A stretch of 64,000 nucleotides of DNA from CAYRNY01 sp964425755 (GTDB taxonomy: Bacteria; Chloroflexota; Anaerolineae; Aggregatilineales; Aggregatilineaceae): NCBI GenBank assembly GCA_964425755.1, contig CAYRNY010000001.1, forward strand, positions 1 through 64,000. The letters run 5' to 3'. Both the position numbers and the translations under genes were made by a program. The notes beneath the pieces were generated by a model. It saw only the letters and a program-made list of their open reading frames with translations. It had not been told where the DNA came from and did no database searches. Position 1 is the first letter of the stretch; every line of letters begins with the position of its first letter. Shown one piece after another: positions 28,301 to 39,540 of the stretch.

Positions 28301-29464
28301 ATGTACAACGCGCCGCCCCCCAACCTGATGCACGGCATCCACCTGGTACAGGCCGGGCGCAGGGCCGAAGCGCTGTCCTATCTGCGCCGCGCCGCACAGA
28401 CCGAAACGCTCACAGCGGAGGGCTGGCTGTGGCTGGCCGCCGCGACGGACGACCTGAACGAGTACCGCTACTGCGTCGAGCAGGCGCTGCAACTGGACGC
28501 GCACCACCCGGTCGCGCTGCGGATGTTGCAGGCGCTCACCACGCAGGACGTCGCCTGGGGGCACACGCCGTCCCCGCCCGAACCCGGCTACGGCCCCCCG
28601 CCTTCGCCTGGTGCGCCCGACCGACCGCTGCCCGCGCCGCGCCGTCTCGCGTGGGGCTGGCGGCTCCTGCGTGCGCTGGTGGTGGCGCTGGTGTTCGGCG
28701 GCTGCATCGGGGTCAGCGCGTGGTTGATCGCGTCCGGCGCGATCACCGAACTGGTGCGCGACTGGATCAGCGGCGAACCGCTGCACACGCTCGATTTCGC
28801 CATCGGCGACAGGTCGGATTATCATTTTCGCGTCGATGTGCCGGAAACCTGGCGGCCTGCCAACATCGATAACGCCGCGTGGATGGCAACGCGTGCCGAT
28901 CTCGAAAACCACTTCCCGGCAAGCGCTGGCCTGTGGGACGTGCTGGACGAATCGTTCGGCACCGTCGTGCGCGACCCCACCTACGGCACGATCCTGCCGC
29001 CGGTGCGCATCGTGGAGACCGGTCCGGACCGCCTGCGCGACGCCGGGATGGTGCCCACGTTGACGCTGTACGAGATCGTGCCGCTGCCCGACCCGGCCCC
29101 CGGCTCCGGCGAGACGGACGACGTCTGCACGCGAATGCGCGCGCTCGAAACGCGGCTTGCCGCCAGCAACGATTACGCGATCGTCCCCGGCGGGGCCGTG
29201 GTAGATACGGCACTCGACGTGCGGTCTGACCGCAACGACTGCGTGGTCAGCGTCCACCGTCGCTACGGCGACCTCCAACCGGACCAGGTCCCGGCGGCGC
29301 TGTCCGCAGAGGCCGCGCCGGACGCCATGCGCGAGGTCGTGATCGCGGTGCCGGTGGGCACGGTGCGTTACGCCGTGTGGCAGATCGTCTACCCCGACCG
29401 CATGCACGACGATTACGACTACGCGGTCAGGCGCGTGCTCGAATCGCTGCACTACGTGCCGTAG
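28301..29464 (+). CDS. TPR-type membrane protein between two glycosidase genes
   Basis: 387 residues with GGAG upstream. Residues 8-85 are TPR-like helices ('HLVQAGRRAEALSYLRRAAQTE', then 'LWLAAATDDLNEYRYCVEQALQLD'), a module often used in Chloroflexota as a soluble start. After a Pro-rich linker (about 95-120) comes one transmembrane helix (about 128-150). The extracytoplasmic C-terminal half (about 165-385) has alternating strands and two Cys, no enzyme motif. It is co-oriented with GH65 and GH13 genes but with its own possible promoter, so a link to sugar use is only positional. Confidence 0.6.
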   Translation: MYNAPPPNLMHGIHLVQAGRRAEALSYLRRAAQTETLTAEGWLWLAAATDDLNEYRYCVEQALQLDAHHPVALRMLQALTTQDVAWGHTPSPPEPGYGPPPSPGAPDRPLPAPRRLAWGWRLLRALVVALVFGGCIGVSAWLIASGAITELVRDWISGEPLHTLDFAIGDRSDYHFRVDVPETWRPANIDNAAWMATRADLENHFPASAGLWDVLDESFGTVVRDPTYGTILPPVRIVETGPDRLRDAGMVPTLTLYEIVPLPDPAPGSGETDDVCTRMRALETRLAASNDYAIVPGGAVVDTALDVRSDRNDCVVSVHRRYGDLQPDQVPAALSAEAAPDAMREVVIAVPVGTVRYAVWQIVYPDRMHDDYDYAVRRVLESLHYVP

Positions 29465-29502
29465 CGGACGCGTACGGCCTGTCAGAATGCGCCGTCCCGG
29501 TC

Positions 29503-29508
29503 TATAAT
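29503..29508 (+). promoter_or_regulatory. -10 element for the GH13 gene
   Basis: A perfect TATAAT 54 bases before the GTG at 29562, with no clear -35. Confidence 0.45.
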
Positions 29509-29561
29509 CGTCGCGGTTTTGACCGATTGGCGACTTGCACACACGAGGATGGACATTCACC

Positions 29562-31178
29562 GTGAGCGATAACTACCTGTGGTGGCGCGACGGCGTGATC
29601 TACCAGGTCTACCCGCGCAGTTTTCAGGACACAAACAGCGATGGCGTGGGCGATCTGCAGGGCATCATCAACCGCCTGGACTACCTGGAATCCCTCGGCA
29701 TCGACGCGCTCTGGATCTCCCCGATCTATCCCTCGCCGATGGCCGACTTCGGCTACGACGTATCCGACTACCGCGACATTCACCCGCTGTTCGGCGATAT
29801 GGCGACCTTCGAGCGCCTGTTGGACGCGGCGCACGCGCGCGGGCTGCGCGTCGTGCTGGACTTCGTGCCGAACCACACGTCTGACCAGCACCCCTGGTTC
29901 ATCGAGTCGCGTTCGTCGCGCAATAACCCGAAACGCGACTGGTACATCTGGCGCGACCCGGCCCCGGATGGCGGCCCACCGAACAACTGGGAGTCGTTTT
30001 TCGGCGGCCCGGCCTGGACCTATGACGCGGCCACCGGCCAGTATTACCTGCACCTGTTCCTCAAAGAACAGCCGGACCTGAACTGGCGCAATCCCGATGT
30101 GGTCGCGGCGATACACGCTCACTTGCGCTTCTGGCTGGATAAAGGCGTGGACGGCTTCCGGATCGATGTCGTCACGTTCATCATGAAACACCCGGACTTC
30201 CCCGACAATCCCCCCGCCACGCCGGAACAGCGCGCGCTCGACCCATTGACGAAACTCCAGCACAAATATGACGTCAGCCACCCGGACGTGCACCGCGAGC
30301 TGAAGGCCATGCGCCGCATCTTCGACAGCTACGACGGCGACCGCGTGATGATCGGCGAGACCGTCGACACCGACCCGCGCAAGCTGGCGCAGTACTACGG
30401 CGATAACCTGGACGAGCTGCACCTGCCGTTTAACTTCAAGCTGCACTGGGAAGCCGCATGGGACCCGCGCGAGATGCGCGACGTGATCGCGAGCTATTAC
30501 GCCGCGCTGCCCGCAGGCGCAACGCCGAATTTCGTGATCGGCAGCCACGACCGCAAGCGCCCCGCGACCCGCTTCGGGCGCGAGAACATGCGCGCCGCGA
30601 TGATGCTGCTGCTCACGCTGTGGGGCGCGCCGACGATTTACTACGGCGACGAGATCGGCATGCTGGATGTGCCGGTCCCGCGCGAGCAGTGGCAGGACCC
30701 CTGGGGCGTCAACAACCCGGGCGCCAACGTCACGCGTGACACGCAGCGCACGCCGATGCAGTGGGACGACACCGCCAACGCCGGATTCTGCGCCCCCGGC
30801 ATCGACCCCTGGCTGCCGCTGGCGGCGGATTACGCGACGGTCAACGTGGCGGCGCAGGAACGCAACCCGCGCTCGCTGCTAAACATCGTGCGGCGCTTGA
30901 TCGCGCTGCGGCGCGCGCTGCCCGTGCTGCACGGGGCGGGCGCGTTCGCGTTCGTGGACGCGGTGCCGGCGGACGTGCTGGCCTACACGCGCGAGCGCGA
31001 CGGTGTCCGCGTGTTGGTGGTGCTGAACTTCGGCGGCGCGGCGCACACGCTGGACCTGTCCGCGCTCGGTGACACGGCGCAGGTGCTGCTCAGCACGCAC
31101 ATGGACCGCCCCGGCCCGGTGTTACTCCGCGAACTCGACCTGCGCGGGCGCGAGGGGTTGCTGCTGCGTTTGGCCTGA
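29562..31178 (+). CDS. GH13 alpha-glucosidase (oligo-1,6-glucosidase type)
   Basis: 538 residues. The GTG at 29562 has GAGGAT 11 bases upstream; a TTG at 29535 is less likely. The barrel begins W-W-R-D-G-V-I-Y-Q-V-Y-P-R-S-F, with D-F-V-P-N-H-T-S (region I), G-F-R-I-D-V (nucleophile Asp), M-I-G-E-T-V (acid Glu) and G-S-H-D (third Asp; the usual Asn before His is Ser). A small C-terminal beta domain follows. Such cytoplasmic enzymes release glucose from short alpha-1,4 or alpha-1,6 oligosaccharides, sucrose isomers or trehalose. Together with GH65 it fits intracellular use of imported alpha-glucosides; no transporter is seen here. Confidence 0.92.
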   Translation: MSDNYLWWRDGVIYQVYPRSFQDTNSDGVGDLQGIINRLDYLESLGIDALWISPIYPSPMADFGYDVSDYRDIHPLFGDMATFERLLDAAHARGLRVVLDFVPNHTSDQHPWFIESRSSRNNPKRDWYIWRDPAPDGGPPNNWESFFGGPAWTYDAATGQYYLHLFLKEQPDLNWRNPDVVAAIHAHLRFWLDKGVDGFRIDVVTFIMKHPDFPDNPPATPEQRALDPLTKLQHKYDVSHPDVHRELKAMRRIFDSYDGDRVMIGETVDTDPRKLAQYYGDNLDELHLPFNFKLHWEAAWDPREMRDVIASYYAALPAGATPNFVIGSHDRKRPATRFGRENMRAAMMLLLTLWGAPTIYYGDEIGMLDVPVPREQWQDPWGVNNPGANVTRDTQRTPMQWDDTANAGFCAPGIDPWLPLAADYATVNVAAQERNPRSLLNIVRRLIALRRALPVLHGAGAFAFVDAVPADVLAYTRERDGVRVLVVLNFGGAAHTLDLSALGDTAQVLLSTHMDRPGPVLLRELDLRGREGLLLRLA

Positions 31179-31270
31179 CACGCGCCCCATGATCGTCACG
31201 GCCCCGGCGCGGCGAGGTTCACCGTACCGGGGCCGTCAGCGTCACGCAGGCGGCGCGGAAAACGCGCGCC

Positions 31271-33217
<1,947 letters not shown>

Positions 33218-33766
33218 GAACGATTGTCACCCTGAATATTTTGGAGCCGACGATAGACTCTGCCGGAATTGGGAGCAACGGGATAGGTCAGCCCGGCATA
33301 CAACGCTTGCTAAATTGATTCTCGAACTCGGTTGTCGAATCTCCGCACACCATAACTTTGGTCGGCAACCCAAAACGTTTAGGGTCACACGGGTCCGCCA
33401 AAGGCATGACTAATACCTATTGTAGCGTGAATTTGCGTCAAGTGAAATTTTAGGATTGTGTATCGAATTCGGTTGAATCGTAGCAGCACAGGGATCGATC
33501 CCTGCCCCGCACTGCAAGTACGGGGCTATTTACCGGTCACACCCTGAAAGGGCGCTCAACAAACGATCCCGTTCCTGCAAATCAGGGCCGTTTTTACGGT
33601 CTGACCGGTGCATAGCCTTGTGCTTACAGCGCAAGGCGAGCGGCGAGGTCGCATATTCACGCTGGCAGCATGCCACATGTCAACCGCGAAGGATACACTG
33701 CCAAATTTTAGGTTCACGCCGGACTACGCGACGATCCGCACGGTGTGTCACAGCATGGCCGCACAG
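33218..33766. other. Gene-free region between dnaE and the kinase gene
   Basis: Holds no gene. On the minus strand TACAAT (33424-33419) could be the -10 of the kinase gene, about 195 bases from its ATG, with a poor -35. A palindrome GGGATCGATCCC (33491-33502) and a hairpin GCCCCG-AC/GT-CGGGGC (33504-33526) lie side by side. A short CCGTTTTTACGG / ACGGTCTGACCGGT cluster (about 33590-33608) may form further hairpins. These could end dnaE transcripts or form a kinase leader. Confidence 0.5.
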
Positions 33767-36700
33767 CTACAGGTCCTCGACCGCGATATTCTCCGCGCCG
33801 ACGAAACGCTCAGCGGACGCCAACATCTCGTCGTTGATCCCGATCGTGTGGTTCGGGAAGTCCAGCCGCGCGGTGCGGTGATCGCTGACCAGGATGAAGC
33901 AGAAGCGGTCGTTACCGGGATACTGCGTCAGCAGCCCGTGCAGGCGACGCATCCGGCGGCGGTCCTGCGCGGCGTCCCTTGTGCGATACAGCCGCAGCAC
34001 GAGCATCCGCGGCGCGGGCGGCGGTTGTTGCGGCACATCATCGCGGCGGCGCGGGCGGCGCGGCAGGTCGCGATCGCGTTCGCTTTCGCGAGCGGCCCGC
34101 TCTGAGCGCGTGTCCTCACGCGGGCGCGCCGAGTCCGCATCCCGCGTGCGGGCGCCGGGCGCAGGGGGCGGCACCAGACGGCCAGCAGCATCAAACGCGG
34201 GCCGCTCGCGGTCGTCGTGGCGAGGGGCAGGCACGGCCTCGCGCGGCGGGACCTCGCGCACCGGCTCCCAGTCCGGCGCCGGGATTTGCGCGTCGAAGTC
34301 ATCGCCCAACCAGCCCGGCATCTCCGCACCGGTTGGTGCCGGCGGTTCGGCAGGCGCATGTGCGGCAGGCGTGGCCGGCGGCTCGATTGGCGGCGCGGTG
34401 CGTGCCCCCGCCCCCATCGAGGCCGGCACGACCGGCTCCGTGTTTTGCGTCGGCGCGTCAGGATCGTCGTCACCGTGCGCGCGGACCGGCGCGGTCTTCA
34501 GTTCGCCGGTTTCCTCGTCATAGGGGCTGTCGTCATCCGGCGCGAAGAGTTCATCGTCCATCACCGCGCCGTTGGCCTCATCCTGCGCGGCGCGATCGTG
34601 CGTCTCGCCGGGCGGCTCGGCGTCCGCTTCGTCCTCGACCCATGAGAAGCCGGTCGTTTGCGGCAACGGCAATTCGTCCGCCGGGGCAACCATCTCGAAA
34701 TTCTGCGTCACGTCGTCGGCGATGACCTGCATCTCGCCGCGCGAGGCGTCGGCTTTGCCGCGCACGATCAGCACGATATCCTCGTCCAGCCACTCCTGGA
34801 AGCGCTGCCAGGTGCGCGGGAACAGCACCACGCTCAGCGGCGCGGTGACATCTTCGAGCGTCAGCACGGCCATCGCGTCGCCGCGCCTGGTCGTGATGCG
34901 GCGCAGCCCGGTGACAAGCCCCGCGACCGTGACCGGGCTATCCTGCGCGGCTTCACCGGCCTCGATCAGTTCGGCGTTGGTATGCGTGATCGCGTGTTCA
35001 AGCTGGCCCCACGCGTCGCGCAGCGGGTGGTCGGTCACGTACAGGCCAACGAGTTCCTTCTCCCAGTTGAGCATCTCGCGCTTGGGCACCGGGTCGACGG
35101 CGTGAAGCTGGCCCAGGATGCTCTCCTGCGCGTCGAAGGTTACGCCGGTGGCCTCGCCGAACAGGCTGAGCTGGCCGACCTCCTCTGCCTTGTGATGGTC
35201 TACCGAAAAGCTGATGATCCGGTCCAGCGCGGCGAGCAGCGAGGGGCGCTCGGCGAAACCATCCAGCGCGCCGACCTTGATCAGCGCCTCCAGCGCGCGC
35301 TTGTTGACGACGCGTGCATCCACGCGCCGGCAGAAATCGTCCAGGTCGGTAAACGGGCCGCCTTTCTCGCGCTCGGCGATGATGTGTTCCAGCGGGGCCG
35401 TGCCGACGTTTTTGATCGCGCCCAACCCGAAGCGGATCGCGCTCTCGCCGTTGGGCTGCTGCTCGATGCTGAAGTCCAGTTGCGAGTGGTTCACGGTCGG
35501 CGGCAGGATGTCGATGCCCATACGGTGGCAGTCCGCCGCGAACAGGCCGACCTTGGCCGAATCGTCGCGGTGCACACTCATCAGCGCGGCCATGAACTCG
35601 TGCGGATAGTGGCACTTCAAGAAGGCCGTTTGACAAGTTAACACAGCATAGTCAGCGGCATGTGAATTATGGACAACGATGTCATTGGCAACGAAGTTAT
35701 GCGTCCCGGGTACGGTGAGATCATAGGTCATCTCTTCGCCGATGTACTCGATCGATACGACTTTATCCCAGTAGATGTCACCGTTGGCATACGCGCGCAG
35801 GTCGTCAGAGTCGAAGAATTCCGCCAGGCGATTGATCGTGGCACGCGTGAACCCAGACTTTGTCGCGGTTGAGGTGGCGTAGAACTCGCGCGGCGCGACA
35901 CCGGTTTGCGCGTGTATCTGGTCCCAGGTAAGGCCCATGCGGTCTTTGTGCTGGCGCACGATCTGCTTGACGCCAACCGGCACAACGTCTTTCGTCCCGA
36001 ACAGTTTTCCCGCACCAATTAACAAGATACGCTCCAGCAGAGCGCGTTTTTCCGCGCTCACGAAGCGTGCGCCCACCGTGTCCGCAAACCGTTTGATGCT
36101 TTCATATCCGGTCACGAAAACCTGATAACCGGTGCGCCCGTCCTTATATGGAAATTCGACTTCGCGCACGCGGCTGATAATGCCAAGCCGCAAGAACAGG
36201 TGCTGGAGTTGCCGTGCCAGCCGCCGGGACGCCGTCGCGTAGTACAGGCTGCGCCCTTTCTCGTTGAGATGCCCGTCACCTTCCCACATCCGCGCGATCA
36301 ACAGCGCAAGCTGGCGATTGGTCAGTTCGAAGACCTCGCCGGGAAGTTCCTTTTCGCGCGCGTTTTTGCCCCACACGCCAAGTATTTGCAGCCACTCGAC
36401 CACCCCGTTCGGTTGGTAACGGTCTACGCGCTTGCTATAAACCGAATACGCTCCTTTATGGCGGCTGATGGATGCCTGCGTATTGGGGAATTGTTCCAGG
36501 TTACGCACATAGTCGCGCAGTTGGTCGGCATCCTGCGTGTAGTAGTATGCGCCGTGCGGGTGGCACAGGTTGCCTTCCGCGATCAGGTGTCCCAACACGA
36601 TCAGTTTGTGTTCCGGCCACTCGCGCTTACCGGCCACCGGAATCCGGCGCGGGACGGCGATCTGATCGCCAGGAGCCAGTTCACCCAACAGCCGCCAGCC

Positions 36701-39259
36701 ATTGAAGGTGAAGAATGGGTGGTTGCCGGTCGCGGTGATAGTACGCCCCAGTTGTGTCGTCAGGCGGTAAACCGGCTTCACGCCGTTTTCCATTACCTGC
36801 GTCACCGGGCCGGACTGCAACACCAGCGCGCGGGTGTCCAACGTGACGGTATGTTCAACCGTGGCCGTGCCATCGGACAGGTCCCCGACGCGGATCACCC
36901 GTCCGGTAGCAGCATCAACGATTTCAGTATCGCGCACGACACATTTGTTAAATCCGTAACGCGCAAAGAATTCGATATCACCAAAGATAACATTCGCCGT
37001 TTCCGGATCGACGCCGTGCTCCGGCCCGCGTTCCTGGAAGATCTGGCGGTGCTCTTCGAGCGCTTTCTTCTTCTTTTTGGAGACCGCGCGGCGCATCAGG
37101 TCCGCCTCACCAAGCGAATACCCGAACAGTTCCGCACCGATCTGCATGATCTGTTCCTGGTAGACGATGATCCCGTAGGTCTCTTCGAGGATGCTTTGCA
37201 GCTTGGGATGCTTGTAATTCACCGCTTCCTGGCCGTGCAAGCGGCGGTTGAAGGTCGGGATGTACTCCATCGGGCCGGGGCGGTAAAGCGAGATGCCCGC
37301 GACGATGTGCTCAAAGCGCTTCGGGCGCATATCGGTGAGCATGCGGCGCATGCCCTGCGACTCGAGCTGGAACACGCCGACCGTCTCGCCGCGCCCCAGC
37401 ATCTCGAACATCTCCTCGACCATGCGCGTCTTCTCCGGGTCGTCCGGGTCGGGCCGGTAGGGGATGTTCGACAGGTCGTAACGGATGCCGTGATTCGCCT
37501 CGATCATCTCGCAGGCACGGCGCATGATCGTGAGCGTGGACAGGCCGAGGAAGTCGACCTTCAACAAACCAAGCGACTCGCAGGTTTCCATCGGGAACTG
37601 CGTCACGCGCTTGACCGGTGCGTCGTCGCCGGAGCCTTTGGTCGGGCGGTGCAGCGGGATGTATTCGTCGAGTGGCTTATCTCCCACGATCACGCCTGCC
37701 GCGTGCGTCGACGCGTGCCGCGTGATGCCTTCCAGCGCCCACGCGGTATCGATCAGCTGGCGCGCGTTGCTGTCCTGCTCGTAGATCGCCTTCAGGTCGG
37801 GGATCGCTTTCTGGGGATCGTCGCCCAGCGCGTCCTTGAACTTGACCGGCTTGCCACCGGACGGGATCAGGCGCGCGATGCGGTCAACCTCGGTCGGCGG
37901 CATGTCGTACACGCGCCCCACGTCGCGGATCGCGGCCTTGCTGCCCATCGTCCCGAAGGTGATGATCGCGGCGACTTTGTCCTCGCCGTATTTTTCCGCA
38001 CAATACTGGATCATCTCGGCGCGGCGATCTTCGGGATAGTCCAGGTCGATGTCAGGCATCGAAACGCGGCCCGGGTTCAGGAACCGCTCAAAGATCAGGT
38101 TGTTGCTCAGCGGGTCGATGTTGGTGATGCCGAGCGCGTAGGCCGCCACGCTCCCCGCGCCGGACCCGCGCACGTTCCACCAGATATCGCGGTGCCGCGC
38201 GAACTCGCACAGGTCCCACACGATCAGGAAATACGTGTCAAACCCCATGTTGTGGATGATCCGCAGCTCGTGGTTGAGCCGATCCACCACCTCGGGATCG
38301 GTCGCACGTGAGCCGTAGCGCCACTCCAGCCCGCGCTCGCACAGGTAGCGCAGGTACGTTTCGGCGTTGAAGCCTTCCGGCACCGGGAACACGGGCAGGT
38401 GGTAGCCGTCCGACTCCAGGTTCACGTCGCACATCTCGGCGATCAGCAGCGTATTCTCCAGCGCTTCCGGCACCTCGCTGAAGAGACTCCACATCTCCTG
38501 CTGCGTGCGCAGGTGGAAGGTCGGCGAGTCGAAACGCAGCCGGTTGCGTTCGGCTTTGACGTTGCCGGTCTGCACGCACAGCAGCGTATCGTGCGTGTCG
38601 TAGTCGTCTTCCAGAATGTAATGCACGTCGTTGGTCGCCACCAGCGGCACGTTCGCGTAACCCTGGTTTTCGCGCAGCCAGCGGTTAAGCCGGTGCAGCT
38701 CCGGGATGTCGTGGTGCTGCAGCTCCAGGAAGAAGTTATCCGCGCCGAACACCTCGCGGTACCAGCCGATCAGGCGCCTGGCTTCGTCGTCGCGCCCCTG
38801 CTCGACCATGCGCGGAATCTCCGCCGCCAGGCAGCCGGACGTGGCGATCAACCCCTCGCTGTGCTGCTCCAGGAACGCGTGGTCGATGCGCGGGCGGTAG
38901 TAGTACCCTTCCAACTGCGACGCCGACGCGATCTTGAGCAGGTTCTGGTAGCCGGTCTGGTTCTGCGCCAGCAGCAGCAGGTGATAGGGCTGCGTGTCGA
39001 CCCCGGCTTCCTTGTCGAACCGCGTCCGGCCCCACTTGGTCAGGTAGGCTTCCATGCCGATGATCGGCTTGACCCCGGCGGCCTTCGCCGCACGATAAAA
39101 ATCGATCACGCCGTACATCGTGCCGTGATCGGTGATCGCGATCGACGGCATGCCCAGCGCTTTGACGCGCTCGACCAGCTTCGGGATGCGGCTGAACCCG
39201 TCCAGCAGGCTGAATTCGGTGTGCACGTGCAGGTGAACAAAATCTTTGCTGACTGACAT
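33767..39259 (-). CDS. dnaE: DNA polymerase III alpha subunit with intein
   Basis: 1830 residues, replicative polymerase. The start MSVSKDF is favoured over an upstream in-frame one at 39289. The PHP domain opens V-H-L-H-V-H-T-E-F; catalytic Asps lie in P-D-I-D-L-D (near residue 401) and V-D-F-L-G-L. An intein of 426 residues (773-1198) interrupts Y-G-F-N-K / S-H-A-A-D-Y-A. After the helix-hairpin-helix and OB-fold (about 1440-1520) comes a low-complexity Pro/Asp/Arg-rich insert of about 225 residues (about 1525-1750), then a final small beta domain ending the protein. Removing the intein leaves about 1404 residues, longer than the usual 1150-1200 because of the insert. Confidence 0.97.
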   Translation of the reverse strand: MSVSKDFVHLHVHTEFSLLDGFSRIPKLVERVKALGMPSIAITDHGTMYGVIDFYRAAKAAGVKPIIGMEAYLTKWGRTRFDKEAGVDTQPYHLLLLAQNQTGYQNLLKIASASQLEGYYYRPRIDHAFLEQHSEGLIATSGCLAAEIPRMVEQGRDDEARRLIGWYREVFGADNFFLELQHHDIPELHRLNRWLRENQGYANVPLVATNDVHYILEDDYDTHDTLLCVQTGNVKAERNRLRFDSPTFHLRTQQEMWSLFSEVPEALENTLLIAEMCDVNLESDGYHLPVFPVPEGFNAETYLRYLCERGLEWRYGSRATDPEVVDRLNHELRIIHNMGFDTYFLIVWDLCEFARHRDIWWNVRGSGAGSVAAYALGITNIDPLSNNLIFERFLNPGRVSMPDIDLDYPEDRRAEMIQYCAEKYGEDKVAAIITFGTMGSKAAIRDVGRVYDMPPTEVDRIARLIPSGGKPVKFKDALGDDPQKAIPDLKAIYEQDSNARQLIDTAWALEGITRHASTHAAGVIVGDKPLDEYIPLHRPTKGSGDDAPVKRVTQFPMETCESLGLLKVDFLGLSTLTIMRRACEMIEANHGIRYDLSNIPYRPDPDDPEKTRMVEEMFEMLGRGETVGVFQLESQGMRRMLTDMRPKRFEHIVAGISLYRPGPMEYIPTFNRRLHGQEAVNYKHPKLQSILEETYGIIVYQEQIMQIGAELFGYSLGEADLMRRAVSKKKKKALEEHRQIFQERGPEHGVDPETANVIFGDIEFFARYGFNKCVVRDTEIVDAATGRVIRVGDLSDGTATVEHTVTLDTRALVLQSGPVTQVMENGVKPVYRLTTQLGRTITATGNHPFFTFNGWRLLGELAPGDQIAVPRRIPVAGKREWPEHKLIVLGHLIAEGNLCHPHGAYYYTQDADQLRDYVRNLEQFPNTQASISRHKGAYSVYSKRVDRYQPNGVVEWLQILGVWGKNAREKELPGEVFELTNRQLALLIARMWEGDGHLNEKGRSLYYATASRRLARQLQHLFLRLGIISRVREVEFPYKDGRTGYQVFVTGYESIKRFADTVGARFVSAEKRALLERILLIGAGKLFGTKDVVPVGVKQIVRQHKDRMGLTWDQIHAQTGVAPREFYATSTATKSGFTRATINRLAEFFDSDDLRAYANGDIYWDKVVSIEYIGEEMTYDLTVPGTHNFVANDIVVHNSHAADYAVLTCQTAFLKCHYPHEFMAALMSVHRDDSAKVGLFAADCHRMGIDILPPTVNHSQLDFSIEQQPNGESAIRFGLGAIKNVGTAPLEHIIAEREKGGPFTDLDDFCRRVDARVVNKRALEALIKVGALDGFAERPSLLAALDRIISFSVDHHKAEEVGQLSLFGEATGVTFDAQESILGQLHAVDPVPKREMLNWEKELVGLYVTDHPLRDAWGQLEHAITHTNAELIEAGEAAQDSPVTVAGLVTGLRRITTRRGDAMAVLTLEDVTAPLSVVLFPRTWQRFQEWLDEDIVLIVRGKADASRGEMQVIADDVTQNFEMVAPADELPLPQTTGFSWVEDEADAEPPGETHDRAAQDEANGAVMDDELFAPDDDSPYDEETGELKTAPVRAHGDDDPDAPTQNTEPVVPASMGAGARTAPPIEPPATPAAHAPAEPPAPTGAEMPGWLGDDFDAQIPAPDWEPVREVPPREAVPAPRHDDRERPAFDAAGRLVPPPAPGARTRDADSARPREDTRSERAARESERDRDLPRRPRRRDDVPQQPPPAPRMLVLRLYRTRDAAQDRRRMRRLHGLLTQYPGNDRFCFILVSDHRTARLDFPNHTIGINDEMLASAERFVGAENIAVEDL
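35666..36943 (-). mobile_element. Intein with LAGLIDADG homing endonuclease inside dnaE
   Basis: The 426-residue in-frame element starts with Cys1 (C-V-V-R-D-T-E-I) after N-K and ends V-V-H-N before Ser+1, the residues needed for splicing. Block B is T-A-T-G-N-H-P-F-F, and block F 'MTYDLTVPGTHNFVANDIV' precedes the terminal His-Asn. Two LAGLIDADG-like helices are visible: L-I-V-L-G-H-L-I-A-E-G-N and L-A-L-L-I-A-R-M-W-E-G-D-G, so the endonuclease domain looks complete. The insertion point lies next to, but a few residues after, the E-Y/C-F-N site of cyanobacterial split DnaE inteins. Confidence 0.95.
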
Positions 39260-39399
39260 ACGCCTTGTTTCGTCGCAGATACGTGCCAACAGGTGACGGT
39301 AGCGATTCGCGATCGCCGGTGGGCAGCAGCGTGTGCGAACCGCTGATGGCGGACCTAGAGAATGACGCCCTGATCAGAACAAACAATCGCCCTGAGGCC

Positions 39400-39408
39400 A
39401 TTATAACA
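39400..39408 (-). promoter_or_regulatory. Extended -10 promoter of dnaE
   Basis: On the minus strand TGTTATAAT (same nine bases as the secA promoter). TTGGCG lies 14 bases upstream, too close for a normal -35. The leader to the ATG would be about 135 bases. Confidence 0.55.
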
Positions 39409-39471
39409 CCCCGGCAGCACGCCAACCTTAAAATTCGTGTTGGGATTCGGTAGGTTCTGCGCGTCGTTGCT

Positions 39472-39501
39472 TTGGCGTAACACCGCCGCCGGGCGTACAA
39501 T
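39472..39501 (+). promoter_or_regulatory. Promoter for the metallophosphoesterase gene
   Basis: TTGGCG (39472-39477), an 18-base spacer and TACAAT (39496-39501), 40 bases before the ATG. Confidence 0.5.
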
Positions 39502-39540
39502 CGGGGACAACGCCCGATAACAAGACAGGGGGAAGCGCCC

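Noticed and set aside
33481..33610. tRNA or other stable RNA between dnaE and the kinase gene
   Set aside because: Hairpins are present but there is no T-loop GGTTCRA motif, no CCA end and no cloverleaf spacing.
36200..38311. Open frame of about 700 codons on the + strand opposite dnaE
   Set aside because: A shadow of dnaE and its intein; the translation is rich in Arg, His and Val without motifs.
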